DNA from: Akebia trifoliata
Lineage: Eukaryota; Streptophyta; Magnoliopsida; Ranunculales; Lardizabalaceae
NCBI GenBank assembly: GCA_017979445.1
Contig: JADQWC010000526.1
Coordinates: forward strand, 496,001-560,000
Direction of reading: 5' to 3'
Length of the DNA stretch: 64,000 nucleotides
Position 1 is the stretch's first letter; every line of letters begins with the position of its first letter. A program made the translations under genes and the position numbers. The notes beneath the pieces were generated by a model, which saw nothing but the letters and a program-made list of their open reading frames with translations, made no database searches and was not told where the DNA came from. Below, one piece after another: positions 1 through 10,426 of the stretch.

Positions 1-1861
1 CCTTTGATTGATAGAGTATCTAAAAGGGTTGAGGGGTGGAGAGCAAATCTATTGTCGTATGCGGGTAGACTTAAACTAATCAAATCTGTTTTATCTAGTT
101 TTCAAGTCTTTCAATATTCCGGTGAGTGTTTTGAATAAGATTGAGAACATTCTAAATAATTTTTTGTGGAGTGGTCCATCCCTTGTGCGTTCTATTCATC
201 CGATTAGTTGGGCTAGAGTTTGCAAAGCTTATGGGAAAGGAGGACTTGGCATTCGACGTCTAAGAGATATAAATAAAATTGGTATGGCAAAATTGTAATG
301 GAGAATGGTGGAAAACAATTCCTTTTGGGCGGAGTGGATGAGGAAGAGATATGTGGGGGATGCCAACCTCCAAACAATGCTTCTTGGGCATGGAGAGGCA
401 TCTTAAATGAGAGAGAATTGGTTAGAAAGCATGTTCGATTTCCAGTTGGAGATGGGAAAGACATACATTTGGAAAGATCTTTGGATACAAGAAGGGAGCA
501 TTATTTCTAGATTTGGAAATAGAGTTATAAATCAATTTGATAGTCATTCAAGTGCAGTTATTCGAGACTTTATTGTGGAAAGAAGGTGGGTGTTTCCAAG
601 ACCATACAATGATCGTATGCAAACAATTATTGATCTTATTTCAGCAAAACCAATTCCTAAAATGTTGATGAGGGATAGAATAGTTTGGAACCTAACATCA
701 AACAGCCAATTTACTTCGAAATCGGCTCACAAAGCGCTATGTGAAAGGCAAGAGTCAATGGGCTGGAAGAAAATTATTTGGAATAATTATATTCCAAGAT
801 TTTCCTTTATTGTGTGGTTAGCGGTTCAGAAGAAGCTATCTACAGTGGAAAATCTGAACAAGAGGGGTTTCAAATGGGTGTCTCGATGTGCCTTGTGTTA
901 TAACCATCAAGAGACAAATGACCACTTGTTCTTTCGTTGTTTATATACACGATGGATTTGGACTCAATGTTTGAAGAAGTTTGGAATTTTAAGAACAGGA
1001 ATAGGATCAATAGAAGATGAAGTACAGGTGATCAAGAGTGTGCAAATTCAATGTAAACAAATTATGCAAATGCTTCATGCATCCTTTTGTGCCATGGTTT
1101 ACTTTTGTTGGAAGGAAAGAAATCAAAGAATTTTTGAAGACATTAAGAAATCAAAAGAAGTTGTATTGACACAGGTTGGCGAGGCGATAAAAATTCGGTT
1201 TGATGGTTTTTCAATTGAGGACAGATTCATGCATACTTATATGCAGATTTTAAATAATTGGAGTTGTTGTTATTCCATTGTTAAATCAGTTACAAAACAG
1301 ATATGTTGGTCAAAACCAAAGGAGAACGTTGTGAAGATAAACACAGATGGAGCTCGATCTTTACAGGGGTCAGGATTTAGATTTATTGGAAGAAATAGCG
1401 TTGGGTCAATGCTTTTTGCAGGCTGGAGTAATATTGCAGCAGATGATATTATTCAAATTGAACTTCAAGCAATACTAGAGACGATGAGGTTTGCTAGTTC
1501 AAGGGGATTGAATCAACTTCTGATTTCTTCAGATTCATTATATTCAATCAAATGCATAAAAAAAGAAATCATTCCATCATGGAAATATGATGAAAAGTTG
1601 CTGGAAATTGTAGAACAGAGATTTTTTTTGCGGATTGTTCTTTTGAATTTGTTTGGAGAGAAACAAATCGGGCAGCGGATTTTTTAGTGAAACAGGGCAC
1701 TTTTTCAAATGGTTTTTTTTTTGTTGATGAAGAAATGTGTAATGTTCCTCAAGAACTTTTGAGAATTATTGAGGAAGATTTATCTTGTATTTACACTCGA
1801 CAATAGTGTTTTCAGGGTGGGGTCCCTTTAACCCCAGCTTATCAATCAAAAAAAAAAAAAA
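1..1861 (+). mobile_element. LINE (L1-type non-LTR retrotransposon), 3' part with poly-A
   Basis: The window opens inside a plant L1-type LINE. Frame 1 begins with the end of a reverse transcriptase (RVEGW, YAGRLKLIKSVL). After frameshifts, FLWSGP and GGLGIRRL follow, which are typical of the region after the palm/thumb. An RNase H domain and a terminal A-run (about 1848-1861) close the element. The last bases before the A-run (CCCCAGCTTATCAATC) recur inverted near 11.68 kb, so this 3' end belongs to a family with several copies here. The 5' part lies outside the window. Frameshifts near 115 and 300 indicate it is dead. Confidence 0.85.
407..1687 (+). pseudogene. LINE ORF2 C-terminal part: zinc-binding RT-associated region plus RNase H
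   Basis: This is an open stretch of about 426 codons without a genuine start, so it is the tail of a longer polyprotein. The middle holds the plant LINE zf-RVT pattern (WNNYIPRFSFIVWLAVQ, then RCALCYNHQETNDHLFFRC, a Cys-x2-Cys...His...Cys arrangement). The C-terminal third is an RNase H domain with three visible acidic positions: KINTDGA, IELQAI and SSDSLYS. The last RNase H motif (RAADFLVKQG, near 1670-1700) lies in a different frame after the stop, which shows a recent frameshift. The protein would have served retrotransposition and has no cellular role. Confidence 0.8.
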
Positions 1862-4035
1862 TTTATTTTTCTATTTAATGATTTTAAAGCCACTTCCATC
1901 ATGTTTTCCCATGTTGATAAAGAAACCCAATTATTTGCTAGCAAATCACACCAAGAGTTGTTAGAAATAAAATTCAAATAGAAATACAGTTAAAATAAGC
2001 AAATTCATGAATGTAATAAAATTGATTAATACATCAAACTTCTATAGAAATTGTTTTGAAAACCACGAATTTCTTTTTTTCTCACCATAGGGTGATTCTT
2101 CTGACTATGCTAACCTTCAATACATATATCTATCAAACCCCAACCTCTCTCACTGTAAATGGGCTCTTGTGTTGGCTCAACTCCATAACTTGGTTTCACC
2201 ACAACAGAACCGATACACTCACAAAACCCAGTACCACCACCATAAAAATGACATACATTCCACACAATATACAAAATACATAACCCCAAACGCAATTGCG
2301 TACATTAAGCCCCTTCCAAGTATGACAATAATGCCTTTCCAAGCATGGTATAAATGTTCACCAGACATAAAACTACTGCACACACCAACACCAACAACAC
2401 AATATGAGAAGCAATATTATATTATATTAGAAACATCAAAATATCAATAGAGGAATAAAAGAAAGCAATAATTCAATAAAAATGTGGTCCAAATACATTT
2501 TGGGTTCAAATAAACAAAAACCCCAAGAGTCATATACTATAATCGACATTAATAGAAAGAGGCTAAATCCTCTGCCATTACTTATGCCCTAAGTTGATAA
2601 TTAAAACACTATGATGGTATGTATAACCATATTTGTTTGTGAGTAATGGGAGATCATGTGGCAATATGCTCAAGTAATGCACAACTGATCTCAACCAAAT
2701 TCAACTACAAGCCTAAAATTAAAACTTTATAGAACAAAATTGATTCACATTTCACCTTTTTATCAAATACATTTGAGTATCACTTGGATTAAAAAAAAAA
2801 TACAAAAATATGTAAAAATATACGACAAAGGTTCATAATCATAGATAAATCATTAATAAACCCAATTGCCAAATAATCAATGTGTTTAAAATTTGATAAA
2901 TCACACTTTGTGCTGTAAGAAAATATTAGATTTTCCTAGTTTTTACAGGGTGGGTAAATCAGAGGTCTGTCAAGAAATTCCCTTTATAATTTTCATGATA
3001 ACTTGAGGGCAAGGGACATGAGACAGAGAGCCTTATCCAGATCATGGATCTAAAATAACTAATTATCTTTTCAATATTATTATTGGATGGATTACCAATT
3101 TTACTAAAAGGACCCATCCTTTCATTTTTTTTTAATCTAAGAAAATCTACAAAGTTACTAATCAAGGAGAAGAAGCTCTAGAATTAGATGAACTAAGCAA
3201 TCTATCCATTAGAAATCAAACCCAAGAACCAAAGAAGAAGATTGAGAATTTCAATACAAACAATCAATTAAAAAAATAAAAATCCTTTATTTTATGAAAA
3301 ACTACAATAACCCAAACACATACTCTTTAACGACAAACCTTGAAAAGGCTCATGTACAGAGTGTTTCCCCCGAAGAGAGTATAGATCGAAACTTCTAACC
3401 ATACATTGAAAAATTGTTTGGCTCCCTTTAGGGCCTATATATATAGGTAGTGTTCGGAAAACAGTCTTAGGGGAACAACGTTGGGAGACAAAAAATTTCC
3501 TATATGACTTAAAAGTTTCGGATATGTGAATTTAATTATACAAATAATGACATTCACCAAACATTAATTAGATGAGGTATTTCTTAGTAATGCTTAAAAA
3601 ATTGGAAAACCTATTTCTTGAAGGTTTATTGGGGATTGGTTATATCTGCGACTTGTTGGGTGCCTTGGTGAGTCATAATATAATTAAAATTTATATTTTG
3701 ATAAACAAAAAAAAGTTATATAAAAGAATGAAAAGTAAATTCTATGTTTTAGCCATAGTTGCAAATTTTAAAATTTTAAATTATTACAGCTTGATTGGAT
3801 CAAGTTTGAAATTAATTTTGTTGACTTCTGAAATCATGGTTTGATATTGGTTGAGTGAGCATCTTATGCCTAGTAGATCCAACTAAGCCACGTTGACTTA
3901 GTGGAATTTTGAGTTAACTCTCCTAATCAGAAATGGAATTGTTTAAAACAATGGTCCAAAGTACAAATTAAAGAAGAAATTTCTCTAGCTATAGTACTAT
4001 TAAAATAAATAAAATGTACTTACAATCCATGCTGT
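1862..4035. other. AT-rich intergenic stretch, no supported gene
   Basis: No open frame here resembles a known protein. Both strands of 2056-2450 carry short open stretches rich in His/Thr (+) or Gly/Trp (-), but neither has a recognisable motif. Minus-strand 2110-2295 could be an old exon, unproven. The last 2 kb lies downstream of the minus-strand membrane-protein gene and would hold its 3' UTR. Confidence 0.5.
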
Positions 4036-6282
4036 TCAAGCAAGCTCTTGGATTTCAATAACTCGACGAGCAACGTCTGCATCAACAGTGCCTTCCACTG
4101 GTTCAATACGTTGAGTGTGTATGACTGGAACTTGAGTGATAACAGTTCCATCAGTTAGTGAAGGATGACCATGTGGGGTTATCAAGCTAGTGATACCAAT
4201 TCCTTCAGGAAATGCCCAATGAACTTTATCCTTCAATGGTTCAAGTTTGCAAAGGAATTTAAGGGAAAGTCTTGATCTTTCTTCACATTGCATAATCGGA
4301 CTCTCGACAAGATGCTTGAATAAGGCAAGTGGAAGTTGAGAGAGAAAAAAATGCAACATGTCCACAAAGAGTTGCTCTATCTGCCCATATAGCTCGTTCA
4401 TTGATGCATACGTCCGCCCATGTGATCGTTGTCCCAAGAAACCTTGTCCCATGATAAGTCCATAGATGATATTTATTTCTCTAACTGTATAAATACCTTC
4501 ATCAAACGAAAGAAAGGAAGTTCTCTTGCATATTTCTTTTAATTCTTCGATAATCCCGAGTGCACAACTTAAGTCCGATTGAGATTGAAACCCCGCATCC
4601 ATAGATTTCTTTTCCCATGGTTTAATGAATTTCGTATTGAACCAATGACAATTGTTGTCCCTGAAAATCCATAATTCTTTTGCGAGTGCGTGTCTCTTTC
4701 TATCAAAATCATCAGTGAAATTTCTTTTCTTTTCAATGAAATAAATGATTTCAAAAACTTCGTCTAAGGTACGAATTAAAGAAGCACTAAGGATATCAGG
4801 TAGTGCAATGGTGATTACTCTTATAAAGAGTACCACTAAAAGAAAAGATACACTCTTATCATCATTTGTTGATGTAGAAATTTTATGGGTAATTGACTCT
4901 TGAGATGGAGCAGTTTTGAAAAGAAGTTGGATGAGATGAGTTGGCTGAGAATCTCTTTCATAGTTCTCCATCCATCTATTTACTTCTTTCTCATAGTTTC
5001 TCTGTATCCATTGGTTCATATTCATACGATTTCTATCTTCATTGTTTCTTCCTCTTCCATAACAGAATTTAGTGGTTTTCATCAAGCACATCGAGGGGAT
5101 CTTGAACATAAAAGTTAAGATTGCGGTAAACACCGTCAATATCATGATTAATATACTCACTACTATACCCACGTACCTTGTAAGAGTTTGAAAGATAAAC
5201 ATGAATCCCCCCATTACAGATATATTGAAGAATGACATAATGCGGAGGTTTGAAAAGGTTGATAAAACCCAAGAATACAAAATGTGGAACTGGTGCAAAG
5301 TTGATAAAACCCAAGAAGGAGGAACAAAATAATCATCATAAAAATTTTCTTTTCCAAATAAGAAACTGTCAAACCCTTTGACTGATAGCAACCATCTTAA
5401 TACATTGCCTATACTCCCTACCAAGACAATGAGAAACTGAGACACAACAACCATCCACATTGACCATTTATAATCAGAAACTTCACATCGAAACTCCACT
5501 TTCTTAAGAACAAGGGACCGTAATGCAGCTTCTGATAGAACAATTGCACAAATTGTAGAAAGCATGCACATAATAAAGCAAACTGGGGAAGAAAGGAGTT
5601 TCAATTCCGGGTCGTGTCGATAGCTAGATGGATAAAATGACTTCATTCTATGCATCATACTTTCACTGTCAGAATTTTGTGGATCAAAGATTTTAAGTTC
5701 ATCAGCAATGCTAGAAGAGGAAGAAATATATAAAGGGATATGAAAATTGAAAGCGAACCACAACACAACAAGCGATAGTAGCATGCAAGACATGATTATG
5801 ATATGTTCTAAAATGAACGAGAAGATCACACCAGTGACAATCTGTATACAGATATTGACAACAACAGTTATTACGAAGATGCTCAAGGAGATCAAGTTTG
5901 AAAGGCGTTCAGAGTCACTCTGAGTTCCAAGAGAAAGGGTGAAAAAACTCATAGAAATACATATTAAGACAGTACCACTCAACTTAGATAATTGGTCTTG
6001 GGCAGAAGGCATTGGAGTAGTAAGATCAACCGGGAGTTTTGAAGCAATTGCAAGAAGGGTAAGTGTAACGGAGTTAAGTGAGAAAAATCGACATGGTATC
6101 CATGGCTTCCTATGACGCAATCCATGCGATATATCACAAATCATAAATATAACACATACCAAAGTACCTGCCGCTATGTATAGGCCAATTATTGGTATCG
6201 GGGAAGAATACTTGCCATCGTCCAACGTTACATTCAAACAAAATGGTTTTCCCATTTCTCCTTCTTTTGGTTTAGCTAACAA
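4036..6282 (-). CDS. Plant multi-pass membrane protein of unknown function, 748 aa, single exon
   Basis: This is an uninterrupted 748-residue reading frame without introns. The N-terminal two thirds is strongly hydrophobic, with probable membrane segments near residues 29-49, 68-84, 101-119, 128-150, 151-180, 233-252, 275-296, 353-373 and 374-394. A charged loop follows (about 400-475, with RGRNNEDRNRMN and WIQRNYEKEVNRW). Another hydrophobic segment lies at 478-500, and a soluble C-terminal part of about 250 residues ends in VIEIQELA. There is no cleavable signal peptide. A second methionine at residue 10 (MGKPF) could also be the start. The layout fits a plant-specific family of similar length that I know only as uncharacterised membrane proteins. 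I see no catalytic motif. The frame has no disruption, so it is probably functional. Confidence 0.75.
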   Translation of the reverse strand: MLAKPKEGEMGKPFCLNVTLDDGKYSSPIPIIGLYIAAGTLVCVIFMICDISHGLRHRKPWIPCRFFSLNSVTLTLLAIASKLPVDLTTPMPSAQDQLSKLSGTVLICISMSFFTLSLGTQSDSERLSNLISLSIFVITVVVNICIQIVTGVIFSFILEHIIIMSCMLLSLVVLWFAFNFHIPLYISSSSSIADELKIFDPQNSDSESMMHRMKSFYPSSYRHDPELKLLSSPVCFIMCMLSTICAIVLSEAALRSLVLKKVEFRCEVSDYKWSMWMVVVSQFLIVLVGSIGNVLRWLLSVKGFDSFLFGKENFYDDYFVPPSWVLSTLHQFHILYSWVLSTFSNLRIMSFFNISVMGGFMFIFQTLTRYVGIVVSILIMILTVFTAILTFMFKIPSMCLMKTTKFCYGRGRNNEDRNRMNMNQWIQRNYEKEVNRWMENYERDSQPTHLIQLLFKTAPSQESITHKISTSTNDDKSVSFLLVVLFIRVITIALPDILSASLIRTLDEVFEIIYFIEKKRNFTDDFDRKRHALAKELWIFRDNNCHWFNTKFIKPWEKKSMDAGFQSQSDLSCALGIIEELKEICKRTSFLSFDEGIYTVREINIIYGLIMGQGFLGQRSHGRTYASMNELYGQIEQLFVDMLHFFLSQLPLALFKHLVESPIMQCEERSRLSLKFLCKLEPLKDKVHWAFPEGIGITSLITPHGHPSLTDGTVITQVPVIHTQRIEPVEGTVDADVARRVIEIQELA

Positions 6283-7340
6283 GTAATTTTGTTGTTCATC
6301 TTCTCCTCCCTTATAATCTGAATCCGGGTAAAGTAGTTTGCTTTCCTTCTTTCTTCTATGTCTTTTTCAGACCAAGAATCAAAGTGGATCCAATCAAACT
6401 CGTCCTTGTGTTGTACACCTCTTAAAGGGGATTCCTTTCAATAGGTGTACGTATTGCTGTCGATCGATTGGATTAGACAACAAAATCAATCTAATCTCAT
6501 TAGATAACTTGGTTACTTTTTACAGTTGAAATTTAATTTTAGCTATGAAACCATGAGGTAATAAAAAATCACTTTTTTATTTTTATTTTAAAATTTTAAT
6601 ATAATTTTTCCATTTGGTGCAAGAAACTTTTTAAATTTCTTTATTTTCCATGGTGATTGCTTACCTACTTCAATGTATAAATTATTTTCCTTTTCTGGCT
6701 TAATTATTGCCACTTGATCCGGTAGTTGTTCTTGTGCTTCATATTTATATTTAAGTCAAATTCAGTTATGAATTGATCAATGACACTCTTAGTACCCCAA
6801 AGTAGGCAATGAATATTGGCGCTAGGGCCGTTCATGGGTGGGTTCAAGCCGGGCTTGGCTATGCCCTAACCCAGTCTTAAAGTGATGAACTGTAATTTAA
6901 ACCAGTCCTAAAATCCTATCAATCTTAAGTCGTCTGTGGCACCCTAATAAAAACTTAATGGGCTAAAGTTGGATTCAAGTCTTATAAAAATATTAAATTA
7001 TGCATATTTTAAAGTCATTTGGATTCATCTAATACTACTTTTCATCAAAATATGGGTCCAATCTATATCTTAGTTGAAAGGATTTTCCCACACCATATGT
7101 TTGAAAGCATTCTCAATATTCTTTAACAAGTAATGAAAAAGTAGTATGGTCCCTATTCAGTGTTGGCCCCCCTCATAACCTCATTATAAAATAAATATTG
7201 TGCTAGTGTCCCAACCATATTATACAAAGTCAAGTACAGAAAGGTGTTTTAGTTACCATCCCAAATGAAGTTTAGAAAACATTTATAAAATATGGTTTGG
7301 TCACTAACTAATTTTTAGTTATATTCTGAGTTTCATCTCT

Positions 7341-7602
7341 GATGATATTTTTTTAGTTAGGGATAGTAATGGTTACAGTTATTCCATATATTTTGATATT
7401 GAAAATCAGATTTTTGAGATTAACAATGATCGGTCTTTTCAGAGTGAACTAGAATGTCTTTTCTATCTTAATAATGGATCTAAGACTGACAACCACTACT
7501 ATGATCGTTACATGTATGATGCTGAAATCAGTATTGATAGTTGCATTTCAAGCGGTAGCAAAAATAACAATAATGACAATTACTTTATAGCTACATTTGT
7601 AA
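7341..7602 (+). pseudogene. accD: Plastid accD fragment in nuclear DNA
   Basis: Read in the frame starting GAT GAT ATT, this stretch gives [20 protein letters not shown], then [11 protein letters not shown] and YYDRYMYD. These match the N-terminal, lineage-variable part of plastid-encoded acetyl-CoA carboxylase carboxyltransferase beta subunit, which carries a characteristic [14 protein letters not shown] stretch. Only about 87 codons remain and the catalytic C-terminal domain is absent. After YMYD the sequence jumps to EISIDSC, skipping residues still present in the sister copy at 61.64 kb. It is a decayed plastid insertion and cannot make an enzyme. Confidence 0.75.
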
Positions 7603-7793
7603 TGAAGGTGAAAGCAGTCAAAGAATAAATAGTATTAGTTCCACCAACACAAATAAAAGTTTTTCAAAGTAATAATTTTTCTACCACAAATAGTTTTAAG
7701 AAATTATGTAAATGACCTTCTTTGAATCATATTTATTTCACTAAAAACTAATAATATTCCTTTCTCCAATTGGACTTGGATCCAACTGCTGAT

Positions 7794-8066
7794 CACAACA
7801 TGAAAAAAAACCTATATTTGATGGCCCAAGGCTGTCGAATTTTATAAAATTTGACAGATTGAGGTGTCGAATTTTTCATTGTCAATATTTTTTCCACAGA
7901 CCAAAACTATCAAATTAATGGAGCATGGGAGAATGTTGTTGGCTCTTAGCCGTCGAATTGGGGAACATAAGAAATTTCAACGACCATGGACCATCAAAAT
8001 TTGTTATAAAATTTATAGGCTTAGGCCTGTCAAATTTTCTTATCAAATTTTTCGATTTTCACTTGT
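7794..8066. mobile_element. Non-autonomous CACTA-type element
   Basis: The left end is CACAACATGAAAA and the right end is TTTTCACTTGT, a degenerate version of the CACTACGTGAAAA termini of related elements in this window. The interior repeats the GCCGTCGAATT / TGTCGAATTTT theme on both sides. Comparison with the sister duplication near 62475, which runs straight from CTGCTGAT into flanking DNA, shows that this segment is an insertion. The 3-bp target duplication is not clear because the ends are mutated. Confidence 0.65.
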
Positions 8067-8440
8067 CTAGGTCCAATCCATGAAGAATGTGCCACACTGC
8101 CATGTATCTTGTAGGGTCGATAGCAGTCCAACTTCTTGTTTCATAGGATCTTGATAGACTATTTTATGATCAATTGAATCAAATTCAAGGCCCTAGGTCA
8201 AGTATTCAATTTTTCTTTTTTTAAATGAAAGAAATATTACAGAGATAAGAAAAAATGCACCCTTGAATTTCTTTATTTATTGCCACTTGCTCCGTTGATT
8301 GCTCACCTGCTTCAATTATAATTCTATAATCAATGTTTAGTCGGTGGAAACTAATCCTTCAATAATATCCTCCCTAGTTGGTCTTTGTGTGTATTAGGTG
8401 GAGGCACATTTGAATAATCCAGTTGAAAGATACCATCCCC

Positions 8441-8535
8441 ACTCAGAAGTCATCAAAGCTTTTCTCATCTCATCTTTCCTCTCTGCGTCTCTCCTATTCA
8501 GAAGAAACCCTAATCCATAGGCGACTGCGAAACAG
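8441..8535 (+). other. NLR-type non-coding first exon with splice donor, copy A
   Basis: The stretch from CAGAAGTCATCAAAGC to GCGACTGCGAAACAG is followed by GTACGA, a good donor. It is closely similar to 46020-46117, which lies directly downstream of a promoter segment shared with the intact NLR gene. It is therefore probably a 5'-UTR exon of an NLR unit. No coding body follows within several kilobases unless a very long intron reaches 16.1 kb. Confidence 0.5.
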
Positions 8536-9309
8536 GTACGAACCAAAATCCTCTCTCTTACCTCTCTTGATAAATATACTTCTCTCGATTCAATCGATAA
8601 ATATACAGATCAAGTAGTCTATAATATAGTTATCATGACTTATTTGCAAAAATATGTCGAATTTCCCCCTTTTTTTTATTAGTTAAAGTAGACTTAAGAT
8701 CTTCTGCAAGAATACAAACTAACCCCGCCGGTACATTTTGTTTTGACATTGGTCGACTGTTTCTTTCCCTTTGGTAGCCCCATGGCCCTTGACTTGTATA
8801 AACTCTAAAGTTTAAATACTTAAATTAATTAGTTAGAAAAATAGTTATTTTATATGAAAACATACCTAAATTGGTTGGCGTGGACAAGATTTTGTTGAGA
8901 TTTTAGAAGATTTATGATTCTTTCCTTTCAAAGTCTGATTGCCCTTAGCTGTGAGAATAACTGTGAGATCGTGCTTAATTGGGTATGATTGGGTGGCTGT
9001 ACATGAGAGTGATTATAGGAGCTTAATTGTAGGAAAACCTTCTTTAAATATGGGTGTTAATGTGACAGAGAACATACCTAAATTGGTTGGCGTGGACAAG
9101 ATTTTGTTGAGATTTTAGAAGATTTATGATTCTTTCCTTTCAAAGTCTGATTGCCCTTAGCTGTGAGAATAACTGTGAGATCGTGCTTAATTGGGTATGA
9201 TTGGGTGGCTGTAACCTAATCCTTCAATAATATCCTCCTAGTTGGTCTTTGTGTGTATTAGGTGGAGGCACATTTGAATAATCCAGTTGAAAGATACCAT
9301 CCCCACTCA

Positions 9310-9399
9310 GAAGTCATCAAAGCTTTTCTCATCTCATCTTTCCTCTCTGCGTCTCTCCTATTCAGAAGAAACCCTAATCCATAGGCGACTGCGAAACAG
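9310..9399 (+). other. NLR-type non-coding first exon with splice donor, copy B
   Basis: This is the second copy of the leader exon, produced by the local tandem duplication. It again ends in GCGAAACAG with a GTACGA donor at 9400. It is the leader copy nearest to the intact NLR (coding start 16148), so it is the better candidate for a distant 5' exon of that gene. That link is inference only. Confidence 0.45.
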
Positions 9400-10426
9400 G
9401 TACGATCCAAAATCCTCTCTCTTACCTCTCTTGATAGTGAACCGTATTTAATATACTTCTCTTGATTCAATCGATAAATATACAGATCAAGTAGTCTAAG
9501 ATATAGTTATCATGACTTATTTGCAAAAATATGTCGAATTTCCCCCTTTTTTTTATTAGTTAAAGTAGACTTAAGATCTTCTGCAAGAATACAAACTAAC
9601 CCCGCCGGTACATTTTGTTTTGACATTGGTCGACTGTTTCTTTCCCTTTGGTAGCCCCATGGCCCTTGACTTGTATAAACTCTAAAGTTTAAATACTTAA
9701 CTTAATTAGTTAGAAAAATAGTTATTTTATATGAAAACATACCTAAATTGGTTGGCTTGGACAAGATTTTGTTGAGATTTTAGAAGATTTATGATTCTTT
9801 CCTTTCTTAGTCTGATTGCCCTTATGATTCGTTTCCTTCTTAGTTGTATATTAGCTGTGAGAATAACTGTGAGATCGTGCTTAATTGGGTATGATTGGGT
9901 GGCTGTAAATGAGAGTGATTATAGGAGCTTAATTGTAGGAAAACCTTCTTTAAATATGGGTGTTAATGTGACAGAGAACATGAATAAAAATTACTATTCA
10001 TCAGTTTTGAAGAGTTTTCATAATCTCAGCCGCGATATTTGAAAAATATTGGATGAGTCATATCCAAACTTAGATACAATAATTTCGTGGATGTTTCACA
10101 ATTCCTCTCTTGCTCAGTTTCCTTCGAGACCAAGTGGACTATTCACATTCTTCTCACAACACCTAAACCACCATTGTCGTGGTCTCCGTCATATCTTCTC
10201 ACTAACCATGCTGCAGACCCGTGTAGACAACGTCTAGTTGGCCCAATCAATCTCTTAATTTCTAGTCTTTTAGTCAAGGCCAAGCTTGTTGACTTGGCCA
10301 AAATTGAATCAAGTCCTGTGGTTACACACAAAATGGCTTGTGGACTGACAAACTCCAAACTTGGTCAAGGATTGAGTCTCAATTGAGTCTTTGCAGAGAA
10401 CATCTAAGACCCAAAAGAAGCTCAGA

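Larger units (their letters stand above)
6545..8440. repeat. Segmental duplication, copy 1 (partner at about 61145-63000)
   Basis: Long stretches match 61.1-63.0 kb in the same orientation and order. These include the CTTCAATGTATAAATTATTTT segment (about 6680 and 61260), the CTACCCCAAAGTAGGCAATG-like segment (about 6793 and 61390), the accD-derived scrap, the TAGTTTTAAGAAATTATG segment (about 7690 and 62350), and the end at GGTGGAGGCACATTTGAAT (about 8398 and 62952). Copy 1 carries a CACTA-type insertion (7794-8066) that copy 2 lacks. Copy 2 carries a SINE (61842-62338) that copy 1 lacks. Divergence is roughly 10 percent by eye. Confidence 0.8.
8351..9980. repeat. Local tandem duplication, unit about 865 bp with an extra internal copy
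   Basis: CTAATCCTTC at 8351 recurs at 9216, and about 650 bp downstream of each is nearly identical (leader exon, donor, TTTCCCCCTTTTT segment, AAACATACCTAAATTGG segment). A piece beginning ACATACCTAAATTGGTTGG occurs three times (about 8863, 9073 and 9739). The middle copy is an additional partial duplicate of about 140 bp. The high identity points to a recent event. Confidence 0.85.

Noticed and set aside
2056..2450. Open frames on both strands
   Set aside because: No motif, atypical composition and no splice context. Not strong enough for a gene call.
10049..10386. Overlapping open frames after the local duplication
   Set aside because: No recognisable retroelement or cellular domain, and several frames are open by chance in this stretch.
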